Positions 56,153 to 64,000 of a stretch of DNA of 64,000 nucleotides are shown here, in pieces (position 1 is the first letter of the stretch; the number at the start of each line of letters is the position of its first letter). The notes beneath the pieces were generated by a model. The model did not search any database and was not told the origin of the DNA. It saw nothing but the letters and a program-made list of their open reading frames with translations. The position numbers and the translations under genes were made by a program. This DNA comes from Paraburkholderia phosphatilytica (GTDB lineage Bacteria > Pseudomonadota > Gammaproteobacteria > Burkholderiales > Burkholderiaceae): assembly GCF_003443895.1 (NCBI RefSeq), contig NZ_QQOA01000017.1, forward strand, positions 1-64,000. The letters are read 5' to 3'.

Positions 56153-57097
56153 ATGGACCAGAATCCGTCCGCGACTTCCCTCTTCCGCCAGACCGGCCCG
56201 AGCGTCGACCCCGTCGCGTTCCGCCCCACCGCCTCCACCGGTAGTACGGTTCCTCTGCCCCTCCCGCCGCTGTCTCCCGATTCCACCGCCAGTCCCGACG
56301 ACGACGATCACGAAGCGATGCATCGCTACCGCACGATCTGGCTGTCTGACATCCATCTGGGCACGAGCGGCTGTCAGGCGCCGTACCTGCTGGATTTTCT
56401 TCGGCACAACGAATCGGAGTACCTGTACCTCGTCGGCGACATCATCGACGGGTGGCAGCTGAAGAAGGGCTGGTACTGGCCGCAGGGGCACAACGACGTC
56501 GTGCAGAAGATCCTGCGTAAAGCGCGCAAGGGCACCCAGGTCGTCTACATCCCGGGCAATCACGACGAAGCGGCACGCCAGTTCTGCGACCTCGCGTTCG
56601 GCGACATCCATGTGCGCGGCGAAGCGTTCCACACGACGCTCACCGGCAAGCGCCTGTGGATCGTGCACGGCGATCTGTTCGACGGCGTGATCCAGCACGC
56701 GAAGTGGCTCGCGTACCTGGGCGATACGCTGTACACGATGATCCTCGTGCTGAACCGCTGGTTCAACCGGATCCGCAGCAGGCTCGGCTTCCAGTACTGG
56801 TCGCTGTCGCAGTACCTGAAGCATCAGGTGAAGAACGCGGTGAACTTCATCTCGTCGTTCGAACGCGTGATGACCGACGAAGCGCGCCGCCGCGGCTGCG
56901 ACGGCGTGGTCTGCGGCCACATCCACAAAGCCGAGATCCGCGAGATCGACGGCGTGCTGTACTGCAACGACGGCGACTGGGTCGAAAGCCTGTCGGCGCT
57001 CGTCGAGACCTTCGAAGGCGAACTGAAGGTGATCTACTGGACCGTGATGCGCGCGCCCGGCGCGACCACACAGAAGGCGCGCGCCGCGACCGCCTGA
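56153..57097 (+). CDS. Metallophosphoesterase, PlcP-like phospholipase C (often annotated UDP-2,3-diacylglucosamine diphosphatase)
   Basis: 314 aa. A two-metal phosphoesterase core has ISLSDIHLG-type Asp/His (WLSDIHLGTSG), GDIIDGW, PGNHDE, IVHGDLFD and VCGHIHKAEIRE. Segments such as GWYWPQGHNDVVQKILRKA, HAKWLAYLGD, GFQYWSLSQYLKHQVKNAVN and NDGDWVESLSALVE match, from recall, rhizobial PlcP, a Mn-dependent enzyme that cleaves membrane phospholipids to diacylglycerol when phosphate is scarce; true LpxH is shorter and lacks these. Residues 1-55 are a low-complexity leader; ATG 56318 (MHRYRTIW) is an alternative start. Followed 13 bp later by an Agt-like glycosyltransferase gene. Confidence 0.78.
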   Translation: MDQNPSATSLFRQTGPSVDPVAFRPTASTGSTVPLPLPPLSPDSTASPDDDDHEAMHRYRTIWLSDIHLGTSGCQAPYLLDFLRHNESEYLYLVGDIIDGWQLKKGWYWPQGHNDVVQKILRKARKGTQVVYIPGNHDEAARQFCDLAFGDIHVRGEAFHTTLTGKRLWIVHGDLFDGVIQHAKWLAYLGDTLYTMILVLNRWFNRIRSRLGFQYWSLSQYLKHQVKNAVNFISSFERVMTDEARRRGCDGVVCGHIHKAEIREIDGVLYCNDGDWVESLSALVETFEGELKVIYWTVMRAPGATTQKARAATA

Positions 57098-57110
57098 ACA
57101 CCGAGACTCC

Positions 57111-58187
57111 ATGACGACGCAATCCGCAATCACTTCCAGTTCGGAGCAGGCACCGATGAAGATCATGATCGTCACCGACGCGTGGGAACCGCAGGTCAAC
57201 GGCGTCGTCCGCACGCTGAAGAACACGACCCGCGAATTGAGCGCGCTCGGCCACCAGGTCGAACTGCTGACGCCGCTCGAATTCCGCACGATCCCGTGTC
57301 CGACCTACCCCGAGATTCGCCTGTCGCTGTTTCCGAAGAAACGCCTGAACGCGCGCATCGACGCATTCGGCCCCGACGCGCTGCATATCGCGACCGAAGG
57401 TCCGCTGGGTCTCGCGGCGCGCGCGTACGCGATACGCCACAAGCTGCCGTTCACGACCGCGTATCACACGCGCTTCCCCGAGTATGTACAGGCGCGCTTC
57501 GGCATTCCGCTCTCCGCGACATACAAGTTCCTGCACTGGTTCCACAAGGCGTCGCTCGCGGTGATGGCGCCGACGCCCGTCGTCAAGCACGACCTCGAGA
57601 AGTTCGGCTTCACGAACGTCGTGCTGTGGACGCGCGGCGTCGATCTCGACATCTTCCGGCAGATGGAATCGAAAGTGCTCAACACCGCTCGGCCGATCTT
57701 CCTGTACGTGGGCCGCGTGGCCGTCGAGAAGAATGTCGAGGCGTTCCTCAAGCTTGACCTGCCCGGTTCGAAGTGGGTGGCGGGCGAAGGTCCGGCGCTC
57801 GCCGAGCTGAAGTCGCGCTATCCGCAGGTCAACTATCTCGGCGTGCTGACGCAGCCTGAACTCGCGAAGGTGTACGCGGCCGCGGACGTGTTCGTGTTCC
57901 CGAGCCGCACCGACACGTTCGGTCTCGTGCTGCTCGAAGCGCTCGCCTGCGGCACGCCGGTCGCAGCCTACCCGGTGACGGGCCCGATCGACGTGCTCGG
58001 CGACGGCGGCGCCGGCGCGATGAACGAAGACCTGCGCGAAGCCTGCCTCGAAGCGCTGAAGATCGATCGCGACCATGCGCGCGCATGGGCCGAACGCTTC
58101 TCGTGGGCCGCGGCGTCGCAGCAGTTCGCGTCGCATCTGAAACCGCTGCAACGCCCCTCGTTCAGCGAGGAAAGCGCGGCCGCATGA
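57111..58187 (+). CDS. Glycosyltransferase family 4, Agt-like diacylglycerol glycosyltransferase
   Basis: 358 aa, GT-B fold. IMIVTDAWEPQVNGVVRTL, RTIPCPTYPEIRLSLFP, DALHIATEGPLGLAARA, FTTAYHTRFPEYVQARF, LWTRGVDLDIF, LYVGRVAVEKNVEAFLKLDL and FPSRTDTFGLVLLEALACG (the E-x7-E region) are visible. These closely recall rhizobial Agt, which glycosylates diacylglycerol released by PlcP to give glycolipids. The sugar donor is not readable. An internal ATG at 57156 (MKIMIVTD) may be the true start. The next gene overlaps by 4 bp. Confidence 0.8.
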   Translation: MTTQSAITSSSEQAPMKIMIVTDAWEPQVNGVVRTLKNTTRELSALGHQVELLTPLEFRTIPCPTYPEIRLSLFPKKRLNARIDAFGPDALHIATEGPLGLAARAYAIRHKLPFTTAYHTRFPEYVQARFGIPLSATYKFLHWFHKASLAVMAPTPVVKHDLEKFGFTNVVLWTRGVDLDIFRQMESKVLNTARPIFLYVGRVAVEKNVEAFLKLDLPGSKWVAGEGPALAELKSRYPQVNYLGVLTQPELAKVYAAADVFVFPSRTDTFGLVLLEALACGTPVAAYPVTGPIDVLGDGGAGAMNEDLREACLEALKIDRDHARAWAERFSWAAASQQFASHLKPLQRPSFSEESAAA

Positions 58188-58915
58188 CACGGCCCCAGCC
58201 GCGTTTCCTGCGCGAACGTATGCCCGACCAGCAGCATGCAGGCGGCGACGCCCGCGCATCGCATGCCAACGGCGATGACTCAGCGCACGTGGAGCCGTTC
58301 GACGACGCGATCGACACGCACGAGCGCGAGCTGCACACGGCCGGCGTGCAGCCGCTGCGTCCGCTTGCGCCACGGCCGGGCGCGACGCAGAATCGCGGCA
58401 TGTCCGAACCCGCCACCGATGCACCCGCCGCGCCCGTCGATCGCACCGACGACGAGACCGCTCCGCAATCCGGCGAGCCGCTCAGTCCGGACGATCCGTT
58501 CGCACCGCTGCCGTTCAATCCGTACAAGGGCAATCGCGGCGTGACGCGCGCGTGGCACGCGATGAAAAATTCGTTCGCGGGCTTTCGCGTCGCAATCCGC
58601 GAAGAGAGCGCATTCCGCCAGGAGCTGACGCTCGCAGCGATTCTCGTGCCGTGCGGCGTGCTGGTGCCGGTCGATGCGGTCGCGCGCGTGCTGCTGCTCG
58701 GCTCGGTGCTGCTCGTGCTGATCGTCGAGCTGCTCAATTCGAGCGTCGAAGCGGCCATCGACCGCATCTCGCTCGAACGCCACGAACTGTCACGCCGCGC
58801 GAAAGACCTCGGCAGTGCCGCCGTGATGGTCGCGCTCGGCATGTGCGTGATGACGTGGGTGCTGATCGTCGGACCGCTCGTCGTGCACTGGATTCGCGGC
58901 TGGTTCCAGGCTTAG
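58184..58915 (+). CDS. dgkA: Diacylglycerol kinase with long N-terminal extension
   Basis: 243 aa. The DgkA core (about 112-243) starts NPYKGNRGVTRAWHAMKNSF and contains AIREESAFRQELTLA (catalytic Glu), VELLNSSVEAAIDRISLERH (metal Glu) and KDLGSAAVMVALGMCVMTW, with three membrane helices. It phosphorylates diacylglycerol to phosphatidate. The first ~110 residues are polar, acidic and low-complexity with coding-like GC at third positions; E. coli DgkA is 122 aa. ATG 58184 overlaps the previous stop; ATG 58400 is an alternative. In this operon it could recycle diacylglycerol made by the PlcP-like enzyme. Confidence 0.85.
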   Translation: MTRPQPRFLRERMPDQQHAGGDARASHANGDDSAHVEPFDDAIDTHERELHTAGVQPLRPLAPRPGATQNRGMSEPATDAPAAPVDRTDDETAPQSGEPLSPDDPFAPLPFNPYKGNRGVTRAWHAMKNSFAGFRVAIREESAFRQELTLAAILVPCGVLVPVDAVARVLLLGSVLLVLIVELLNSSVEAAIDRISLERHELSRRAKDLGSAAVMVALGMCVMTWVLIVGPLVVHWIRGWFQA

Positions 58916-59009
58916 CCGCTCGCCTCTTCCTCCCAACGCCTCCGCCCTCGGCCCCGCCCAGGGCGGCTCGGCGCGCCCTTCCCGCTGTCTGACCGCATGA
59001 ACGTCGGTT

Positions 59010-59032
59010 TATAATCAGACGCCAGTTTGATT
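59010..59032 (+). promoter_or_regulatory. Promoter -10 with overlapping palindromic operator for the TetR gene
   Basis: TATAAT at 59010-59015 overlaps the inverted repeat AATCAGAC-GCCA-GTTTGATT (59013-59032; arms match 7 of 8). It lies about 75 bp upstream of the TetR gene, as expected for autorepression. Confidence 0.5.
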
Positions 59033-59108
59033 TATACCAACCGCACCGGGCTCACGCAGCGGCCACTGTCGCCGCGCGTCAACCGCGCATATTTCAGGGC
59101 CGGACGAC

Positions 59109-59831
59109 ATGGAAGCGAAACCTCCCCGCCGCACCCGCGAACGGATTCTGGAACTCTCGTTGAAGCTCTTCAACGAGATCGGCGAGCCGAACGTCACCAC
59201 TACGACGATCGCCGAGGAAATGGAAATCAGTCCAGGCAACCTGTACTACCACTTCCGCAACAAAGACGACATCATCAACAGCATCTTCAGCCAGTTCGAG
59301 CAGGACATCGAAAAGCGGCTGCGCTTCCCCGACGATCACCGCGCGACCATCGACGAAATGTGGTCGTACCTGCAGTACATGGTCGACTTCATGTGGCGCT
59401 ACCGCTTCCTGTATCGCGACCTGAACGATCTGCTCGCGCGCAACCGCACGCTCGAGACGCACTTCAAGCAGATCATCAGCCACAAGGTGCGCTTCGCGAG
59501 CCAGTTCTGCGAACAGCTGGTGTCGGACGGCGAGATGGATGCAACGCCGGACGAACTCAACGTGATGGCCACCAACATCGGCCTGATCGGCACGTACTGG
59601 CTGTCGTATCAATTCGTGATGAATCCGCGCAAGTACAACGAGCAGGAAGCGATCCGCGCGGAGCTGCATCAGGTAAGCGTGCAGATCGTGTCGCTGATGG
59701 CGCCGTATCTGCGCGGCCGCTCGCGTCAGCTGTTCGACGACCTGGTCTCCGGCCGGATGCCGAAGCGCGAATTCCACGACTACCTGCCGCCGCGCGAAGG
59801 CGGCGCCGAATCCGAATCGAAGGAAGCGTGA
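59109..59831 (+). CDS. TetR/AcrR family transcriptional regulator
   Basis: 240 aa. The N-terminal HTH (about 8-55) has RERILELSLKLFNEIGEPNV, TTTIAEEMEISPGNLYYHF and RNKDDIINSIFSQF. The ligand domain includes WRYRFLYRDLNDLLARN and HFKQIISHKVRFASQF. Ligand unknown. Two bp separate its stop from the next gene, so it is co-transcribed with the LOG-family gene, a plausible target along with its own promoter. Confidence 0.88.
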   Translation: MEAKPPRRTRERILELSLKLFNEIGEPNVTTTTIAEEMEISPGNLYYHFRNKDDIINSIFSQFEQDIEKRLRFPDDHRATIDEMWSYLQYMVDFMWRYRFLYRDLNDLLARNRTLETHFKQIISHKVRFASQFCEQLVSDGEMDATPDELNVMATNIGLIGTYWLSYQFVMNPRKYNEQEAIRAELHQVSVQIVSLMAPYLRGRSRQLFDDLVSGRMPKREFHDYLPPREGGAESESKEA

Positions 59832-59833
59832 CG

Positions 59834-60418
59834 ATGAAGTCCGTGTGTGTGTTCTGCGGCTCGTCGGACGGCGCGCGGCCGGTCTATGCTGACGCCGCGA
59901 AGGCGTTCGGACGCGCGCTCGTCGCGGCGGGTCTTACGCTCGTGTATGGCGGCGGCAAGGTCGGCCTGATGGGCGTGATCGCCGATACGGTGATGGCCGA
60001 GGGCGGACGCGCGGTCGGCGTGATCCCCGAGCTGCTCGTCGACAAGGAAGTCGGCCACAAGGGCTTGAGCGAGCTGCATGTCGTGCCCGACATGCACCAG
60101 CGCAAGAAGATGATGGCGGATCTCGCCGACGCGTTCGTCGCGATGCCCGGCGGCGCCGGCACGCTCGAAGAGCTGTTCGAGGTCTACACGTGGGCGCAGC
60201 TCGGTTATCACCACAAGGCGGTCGCGCTGTACAACATCGACGGCTTCTACGATCCGCTGATCGCGCTGCTGCGTCATACCGTGCATGAAGGTTTCATGCG
60301 GCAGACCTACTTCGACATCCTGCAGATCGATGCCGATCCCGCGGCGCTGATCGGCAGGCTGCGCGCATACCAGCCGCCTGTTCAGGACAAGTGGGCGCAG
60401 AAGCGCGACGAAGTTTGA
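59834..60418 (+). CDS. LOG-family protein (TIGR00730), cytokinin riboside monophosphate phosphoribohydrolase-like
   Basis: 194 aa Rossmann-fold protein. VCVFCGSSDGARPVY near the start, TLVYGGGKVGLMGVIADTVM, and the catalytic PGGAGTLEELFEVYTWAQLG are diagnostic. LOG enzymes release free base from nucleoside 5'-monophosphates; the bacterial role may be nucleotide salvage or cytokinin production. Translated right after the TetR gene. Confidence 0.9.
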   Translation: MKSVCVFCGSSDGARPVYADAAKAFGRALVAAGLTLVYGGGKVGLMGVIADTVMAEGGRAVGVIPELLVDKEVGHKGLSELHVVPDMHQRKKMMADLADAFVAMPGGAGTLEELFEVYTWAQLGYHHKAVALYNIDGFYDPLIALLRHTVHEGFMRQTYFDILQIDADPAALIGRLRAYQPPVQDKWAQKRDEV

Positions 60419-60515
60419 CGAGGTTTGAGGCAGCGCGCCGCATGCGCGATCCCGGCGCGATTTCAAGCGCAATTCCAGCCCGATTCCAACCGCGATTCCA
60501 AGCGAGGAGTCTGTG

Positions 60516-61262
60516 ATGTCGAAAGTCGTCCTGATCACGGGAGCCAGCCGCGGCATCGGCCGCGCGACCGCGCTGCTGCTCGGCGCGAAAGGCTGGAGCA
60601 TCGGCGTCAACTATGCGAGCAACGAAGCCGCCGCGCGCGAGACCGCGGCCGCGGTGGGTCGCGCCGGCGGTCACGCGCGCGTGATACAGGGCGACGTCGC
60701 GGATGAAGCATCGGTCGTCGCGATGTTCGATGCGCTCGTGAGCGCGTACGGGCGCATCGACGCACTCGTCAACAACGCAGGCATCGTCGCGGCGGGCATG
60801 CCGCTCGCCGATATGAGCTACGAGCGACTCAAGCGCATGTTCGACGTCAACGTGCTCGGCGCGTACCTGTGCGCGCGCGAAGCCGCGCGGCGCATGTCGA
60901 AGGACCGCGGAGGCGAAGGCGGCGCGATCGTCAACGTGTCGTCGGCGGCAGCGCGGCTCGGTTCGCCGAACGAATACGTCGACTACGCCGGCTCGAAAGG
61001 CGCGATCGATACGATGACGCTCGGCCTCGCGAAAGAGCTCGGACCGCAGGGCGTGCGCGTGAACGCGGTGCGCCCCGGCCTGATCGACACCGAGATTCAC
61101 GCGAGCGGCGGCAAGCCCGAGCGCGCCGCCGTGCTCGGCGCGCAAACGCCGCTCGGCCGCCCCGGCACCGCGCAGGAAGTGGCGGAGGCGATCGTCTGGC
61201 TGCTCGGCGACGAAGCCAGCTACGTGACCGGCGCCCTCTTCGACGTCGCCGGCGGCCGCTAG
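60516..61262 (+). CDS. SDR-family oxidoreductase
   Basis: 248 aa short-chain dehydrogenase. VLITGASRGIGRATALLLG is the cofactor loop, LVNNAGIVAAGMPL the NNAG motif, NVSSAAARLGSPNEYVDYAG the catalytic Ser, with Tyr and Lys in YAGSKGAIDTMTLGL. PGLIDTEIHASGG follows. Fit to glucose-type SDRs; substrate unknown. ATG 60516 is preferred to the GTG before it; GAGGAG lies 6 nt upstream. A 97-bp gap follows the LOG gene. Confidence 0.88.
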   Translation: MSKVVLITGASRGIGRATALLLGAKGWSIGVNYASNEAAARETAAAVGRAGGHARVIQGDVADEASVVAMFDALVSAYGRIDALVNNAGIVAAGMPLADMSYERLKRMFDVNVLGAYLCAREAARRMSKDRGGEGGAIVNVSSAAARLGSPNEYVDYAGSKGAIDTMTLGLAKELGPQGVRVNAVRPGLIDTEIHASGGKPERAAVLGAQTPLGRPGTAQEVAEAIVWLLGDEASYVTGALFDVAGGR

Positions 61263-61403
61263 CCGGTCCTCGAAGCTCCTTCGCCCGATTCCGTCGAAAC
61301 TGACCGACCAATCCAGCGAAAGCGCTCAAATTTTGGTCGATTGTGCCGAAATTTACCCTTAATACGTAACCCACCGTAACATTCCGGTTTACAATCCGGG
61401 ACG

Positions 61404-63551
61404 GTGACCCGCATTCGTCACGCCATCTGGCGTGAGGCGGAGCCAGCCGCAGGTGTCGGACACGCATCTTGCGACGCGCCTTCGGGTCTTTCGAACTCCG
61501 CCCCCATGCATTACCACCGCATCGACGCCTGGCATCCCCGCAAGCCTGCGATCACGTTCGCGCCGCGCCGGACCGCGCCCCGGCCATGCTCCGCGACGTC
61601 CGCGTCACTGCCCGGACCGCTTTTCAGCGGCAGTTCGCGTGACGGCGGTTGGGTCCCGACCGCCCGATGGCCGAACGCCAGCCTCACCGAACGCCCTACC
61701 GCTGCCGCATTTCCCTCCGGCGCCGCCCGCGATCCCGCGAAGCAGCCGTCTCTGCTGGCGCTGCTCGAACGGTCGCGCTGGGCCATGTGGATCGCGTGCA
61801 TCGCGATCGTGCTCGCGTGGCTCCTGCCCGGCACGCTCGGCCACGACCCGTGGAAGCAGGACGAGACCTACACGTTCGGCATCATCCAGCACATGCTCGA
61901 GTCCGGCGACGTGGTCGTGCCGATGAACGCAGGGCAGCCGTTCGTCGAAAAGCCGCCGCTCTACGACTGGGTCGCGGCCGGGCTCGCATGGATGTTCAGC
62001 CGCTATCTGCCGCTACACGACGCCGCGCGGCTCGCGAGCGCGCTGTTCGCCGCGCTGACGCTCGCATGCGCCGTCCGCGTCACGCGTCGCGCGACCGGCG
62101 CCACAAGCTGGCTCGATCTGCGCGTGCTGGGCGCCGCAGCGCTATTCGCGGGCTCGCTCGTCGTCGTGAAGCACGCGCACGACATGATGACCGACGTCGC
62201 GCTGATGGCCGGCGCCGCGCTTGGCTTCTGCGGTCTGTACGAACTCGTCGATGCATCGCTGCGCGCCGATACGCGTGCCGATACGCGTCCGGCCGCGCGT
62301 GCAGGCGCGCATTCAGCCGATACCCGCGACGCCGACCTCGCCGCGTTGATGTTCGGCGCGGGCGTCGGCATCGCGCTGATGACGAAGGGGCTGTTCGTGC
62401 CGCTGGTGTTCGGCGCGACGACCTGCGCGGTGCTGATTGCCTACCCCGCCTGCCGCAGCCGCGCGTTCGGCCGCTCGCTTGCGCTGGCTGCGCTCGCGTG
62501 CGCGCCGTTCGCGCTGATCTGGCCGCTGTGCTTCTTCCTGCGCTCGGAGGCGCTCTTCAAGGTCTGGTTCTGGGACAACAACGTCGGACGCTTCTTCGGT
62601 TTCTCGGTGCCCGAACTCGGCTCCGGCAACGACAGCCATCTGTTCGCGGTGCGCTCGCTGATGACGGTCGGTTTTCCGGTGAGCCCGCTCGCGCTCGTCG
62701 CGTTGATCGCCGCGCTCGCACCGGCCCGGAGCCGCGCGGACTTCTGGCGCCGGCTCAGCGCGCCGCAGGTCCTGCTGCCCACGCTGTTCGCAGGCATCGG
62801 CGTTGCGGTGCTCGAGATGTCGGCGACCGTGCGCGAACTGTACGTACTGCCATTCATCGCGCCGCTCGCCGTGCTGGCGGTACTTGGCGTGCCGCGCCTG
62901 CCGCAGCGATTGCACACGGCGTGGGACCTCGTGAGCCGCGTGCTGTTCGGCGTGCTGGTCGTGCTCGCATGGGTAATCTGGGCGACCGTCACCCAGCCCG
63001 TGTCGAAACATGCGCCCTTGCATGTGCTCGGGCGCTGGCTGCCGCTCGACTGGGTGATGCCGATCCATCCGGTGCTGATCGTCGCCGCGCTCGCACTGAC
63101 GATTGGCTGGCTGTGGTTGCTGCCCACGCTGCGTCACGCAGGCATCTGGCGCGGCGCGCTCAGCTGGTGTCTGGGCGCGATCGTCGCGTGGGGCCTTGTC
63201 AGCACGCTGCTGCTGCCGTGGCTCGACATCGCGAAGAGCTATCGCTCGGTGTTCGACGATCTCTCGCGCCATCTCGCCGTCGACTGGAACAACGGCGACT
63301 GCATGGCCAGCATCGATCTCGGCGAATCCGAAGCGCCGATGCTCTACTACTTCACCGGCGTGCTGCACCAGCCGATCCTGAATGCCGCCGACACCGCGTG
63401 CACGTGGCTCATCGTCGGCGGCCGCCGCGACGACGCGAAATCTCCCGGCGATGGCTGGCGGCTGTACTGGTCCGGCGCGCGCCCCGGCGATACGGACGAG
63501 CTGCTGCGTGTATTCGTGAGAACGCCTGACGGAACGCCGCCAATGCCGTGA
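61404..63551 (+). CDS. ArnT-like GT39 family glycosyltransferase (membrane)
   Basis: 715 aa if started at GTG 61404. About 12 helices in residues about 125-600. LGHDPWKQDETYTFGIIQHM and GQPFVEKPPLYDWVAAGLAWM are the catalytic periplasmic Asp/Glu loops of undecaprenyl- or dolichyl-phosphate sugar transferases; HDMMTDVALMAGAALGF is the second. It probably moves a sugar from a lipid carrier in the periplasm, perhaps to lipid A, but the acceptor is unknown. The first ~120 residues are low complexity; ATG 61506 is another start, and homologues I recall start nearer ALLERSRWAM. Confidence 0.75.
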   Translation: MTRIRHAIWREAEPAAGVGHASCDAPSGLSNSAPMHYHRIDAWHPRKPAITFAPRRTAPRPCSATSASLPGPLFSGSSRDGGWVPTARWPNASLTERPTAAAFPSGAARDPAKQPSLLALLERSRWAMWIACIAIVLAWLLPGTLGHDPWKQDETYTFGIIQHMLESGDVVVPMNAGQPFVEKPPLYDWVAAGLAWMFSRYLPLHDAARLASALFAALTLACAVRVTRRATGATSWLDLRVLGAAALFAGSLVVVKHAHDMMTDVALMAGAALGFCGLYELVDASLRADTRADTRPAARAGAHSADTRDADLAALMFGAGVGIALMTKGLFVPLVFGATTCAVLIAYPACRSRAFGRSLALAALACAPFALIWPLCFFLRSEALFKVWFWDNNVGRFFGFSVPELGSGNDSHLFAVRSLMTVGFPVSPLALVALIAALAPARSRADFWRRLSAPQVLLPTLFAGIGVAVLEMSATVRELYVLPFIAPLAVLAVLGVPRLPQRLHTAWDLVSRVLFGVLVVLAWVIWATVTQPVSKHAPLHVLGRWLPLDWVMPIHPVLIVAALALTIGWLWLLPTLRHAGIWRGALSWCLGAIVAWGLVSTLLLPWLDIAKSYRSVFDDLSRHLAVDWNNGDCMASIDLGESEAPMLYYFTGVLHQPILNAADTACTWLIVGGRRDDAKSPGDGWRLYWSGARPGDTDELLRVFVRTPDGTPPMP

Positions 63552-63581
63552 AGGCAAACTGAACCTGAACCGGGCGAGCGC

Positions 63582-64000
63582 TCAGAATGACGACCACGGC
63601 TCCTTCAGAAACGCAATCTCTTCGTCCGTGGACGCGCGACCCAGTACCGCATTGCGATGCGGAAAACGCCCGAAGCGCTCGACGATTTCCGCGTGACGTT
63701 CCGCATGACGTGCGTACTCCTGATTGCCCGTTTCGCGCACGAATTCGCGCTGCAGCCGCAACGATTCGCGCTGGTCGTCGACCCGCTCGCTGTGCTCGAA
63801 CGGCAGATACACGAACGCGCGATGTTGGGCCGTCGGTAGCCGCCGGTCCGCGCCGCTCGCCACCATCCGACGTGCGACCTGCACGGCCTTCCCGTCGCAC
63901 GCGAACGCCTGTGGCGAGCCGCGGCGACAGTTGCGCGGCAACTGGTCGAGCACGATCACGAGTGCGAGCGCGCCTTCCGGCGTCGCCATCCAGTGATCGA
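63582..64000 (-). CDS. DUF924 family protein, cut by the window edge
   Basis: The C-terminal ~139 residues are present; the start lies beyond 64000. ALALVIVLDQLPRNCRRGSP and AFVYLPFEHSERVDDQRES, FGRFPHRNAVLGRASTDEEI are the DUF924 signature (alpha-helical, TPR-like, unknown function). Convergent with the ArnT-like gene, 30 bp away. Confidence 0.88.
   Translation of the reverse strand, partial: DHWMATPEGALALVIVLDQLPRNCRRGSPQAFACDGKAVQVARRMVASGADRRLPTAQHRAFVYLPFEHSERVDDQRESLRLQREFVRETGNQEYARHAERHAEIVERFGRFPHRNAVLGRASTDEEIAFLKEPWSSF

Overview
The window is high-GC chromosomal DNA from a beta-proteobacterium, almost certainly Burkholderia sensu lato (Burkholderia, Paraburkholderia or Caballeronia). 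The reasons are the gene orders tpiA-secG-tRNA(Leu)-nuoA..N-DUF2818-NUDIX and ilvI-ilvH-ilvC-psd-pssA-leuA, and several families largely confined to that group (DUF2863, DUF2818, DUF3619, DUF3106). Coding density is high. I see no phage, insertion sequence, integron or CRISPR array, so this is core chromosome with some accessory catabolic genes.

Layout. 0.2-9.7 kb: scattered single genes (AI-2E-type permease, DUF2863, a LuxR-type regulator broken by a 14-bp duplication, a CbiM-like membrane protein, a secreted protein with a lysine-rich tail, an M14 carboxypeptidase, YaaA, an orphan PIN protein, a PLP aminotransferase). 9.8-20.9 kb: acyl-CoA catabolism. A + strand cluster has hydroxyacyl-CoA dehydrogenase, enoyl-CoA hydratase, histidine phosphatase, an APH-type kinase and an ACAD10/11-type dehydrogenase. 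A - strand cluster has two MaoC proteins and two acyl-CoA dehydrogenases. Between them lies a decayed TPR-protein fragment. 20.9-37.7 kb: DUF1178, NUDIX, DUF2818 and a complete 14-gene respiratory complex I operon on the - strand. 37.8-43.6 kb: tRNA-Leu(GAG), secG, tpiA, a quinone oxidoreductase, pnp and rpsO. 43.7-53.1 kb: an orphan ABC binding protein, a lipoprotein, and branched-chain amino acid biosynthesis (leuA, ilvC, ilvH, ilvI) enclosing the phosphatidylethanolamine genes psd and pssA. 53.5-55.9 kb: ECF sigma factor, candidate anti-sigma factor, DUF3106 and RDD protein. 56.1-58.9 kb: a three-gene operon whose products resemble PlcP phospholipase C, the Agt diacylglycerol glycosyltransferase and diacylglycerol kinase. 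59.1-64.0 kb: TetR regulator, LOG-family protein, SDR, an ArnT-like glycosyltransferase and a cut-off DUF924 gene.

Most interesting points. (1) The PlcP-Agt-DgkA operon looks like a phosphate-starvation lipid-remodelling module and has a Pho-box-like direct repeat upstream. (2) The kinase/ACAD pair matches the two halves of ACAD10/11 and the LvaA/LvaC logic for 4-hydroxyacyl-CoA breakdown, with a phosphatase gene alongside. (3) A leucine-rich leader peptide sits behind a good promoter upstream of leuA. (4) A LuxR-family regulator is frameshifted by an exact 14-bp tandem duplication. (5) A minus-strand fossil of a TPR/glycosyltransferase C-terminus carries an in-frame stop.

Limits: assignments rest on reading the sequence and recalled family knowledge. 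No database search, structure prediction or expression evidence was available.
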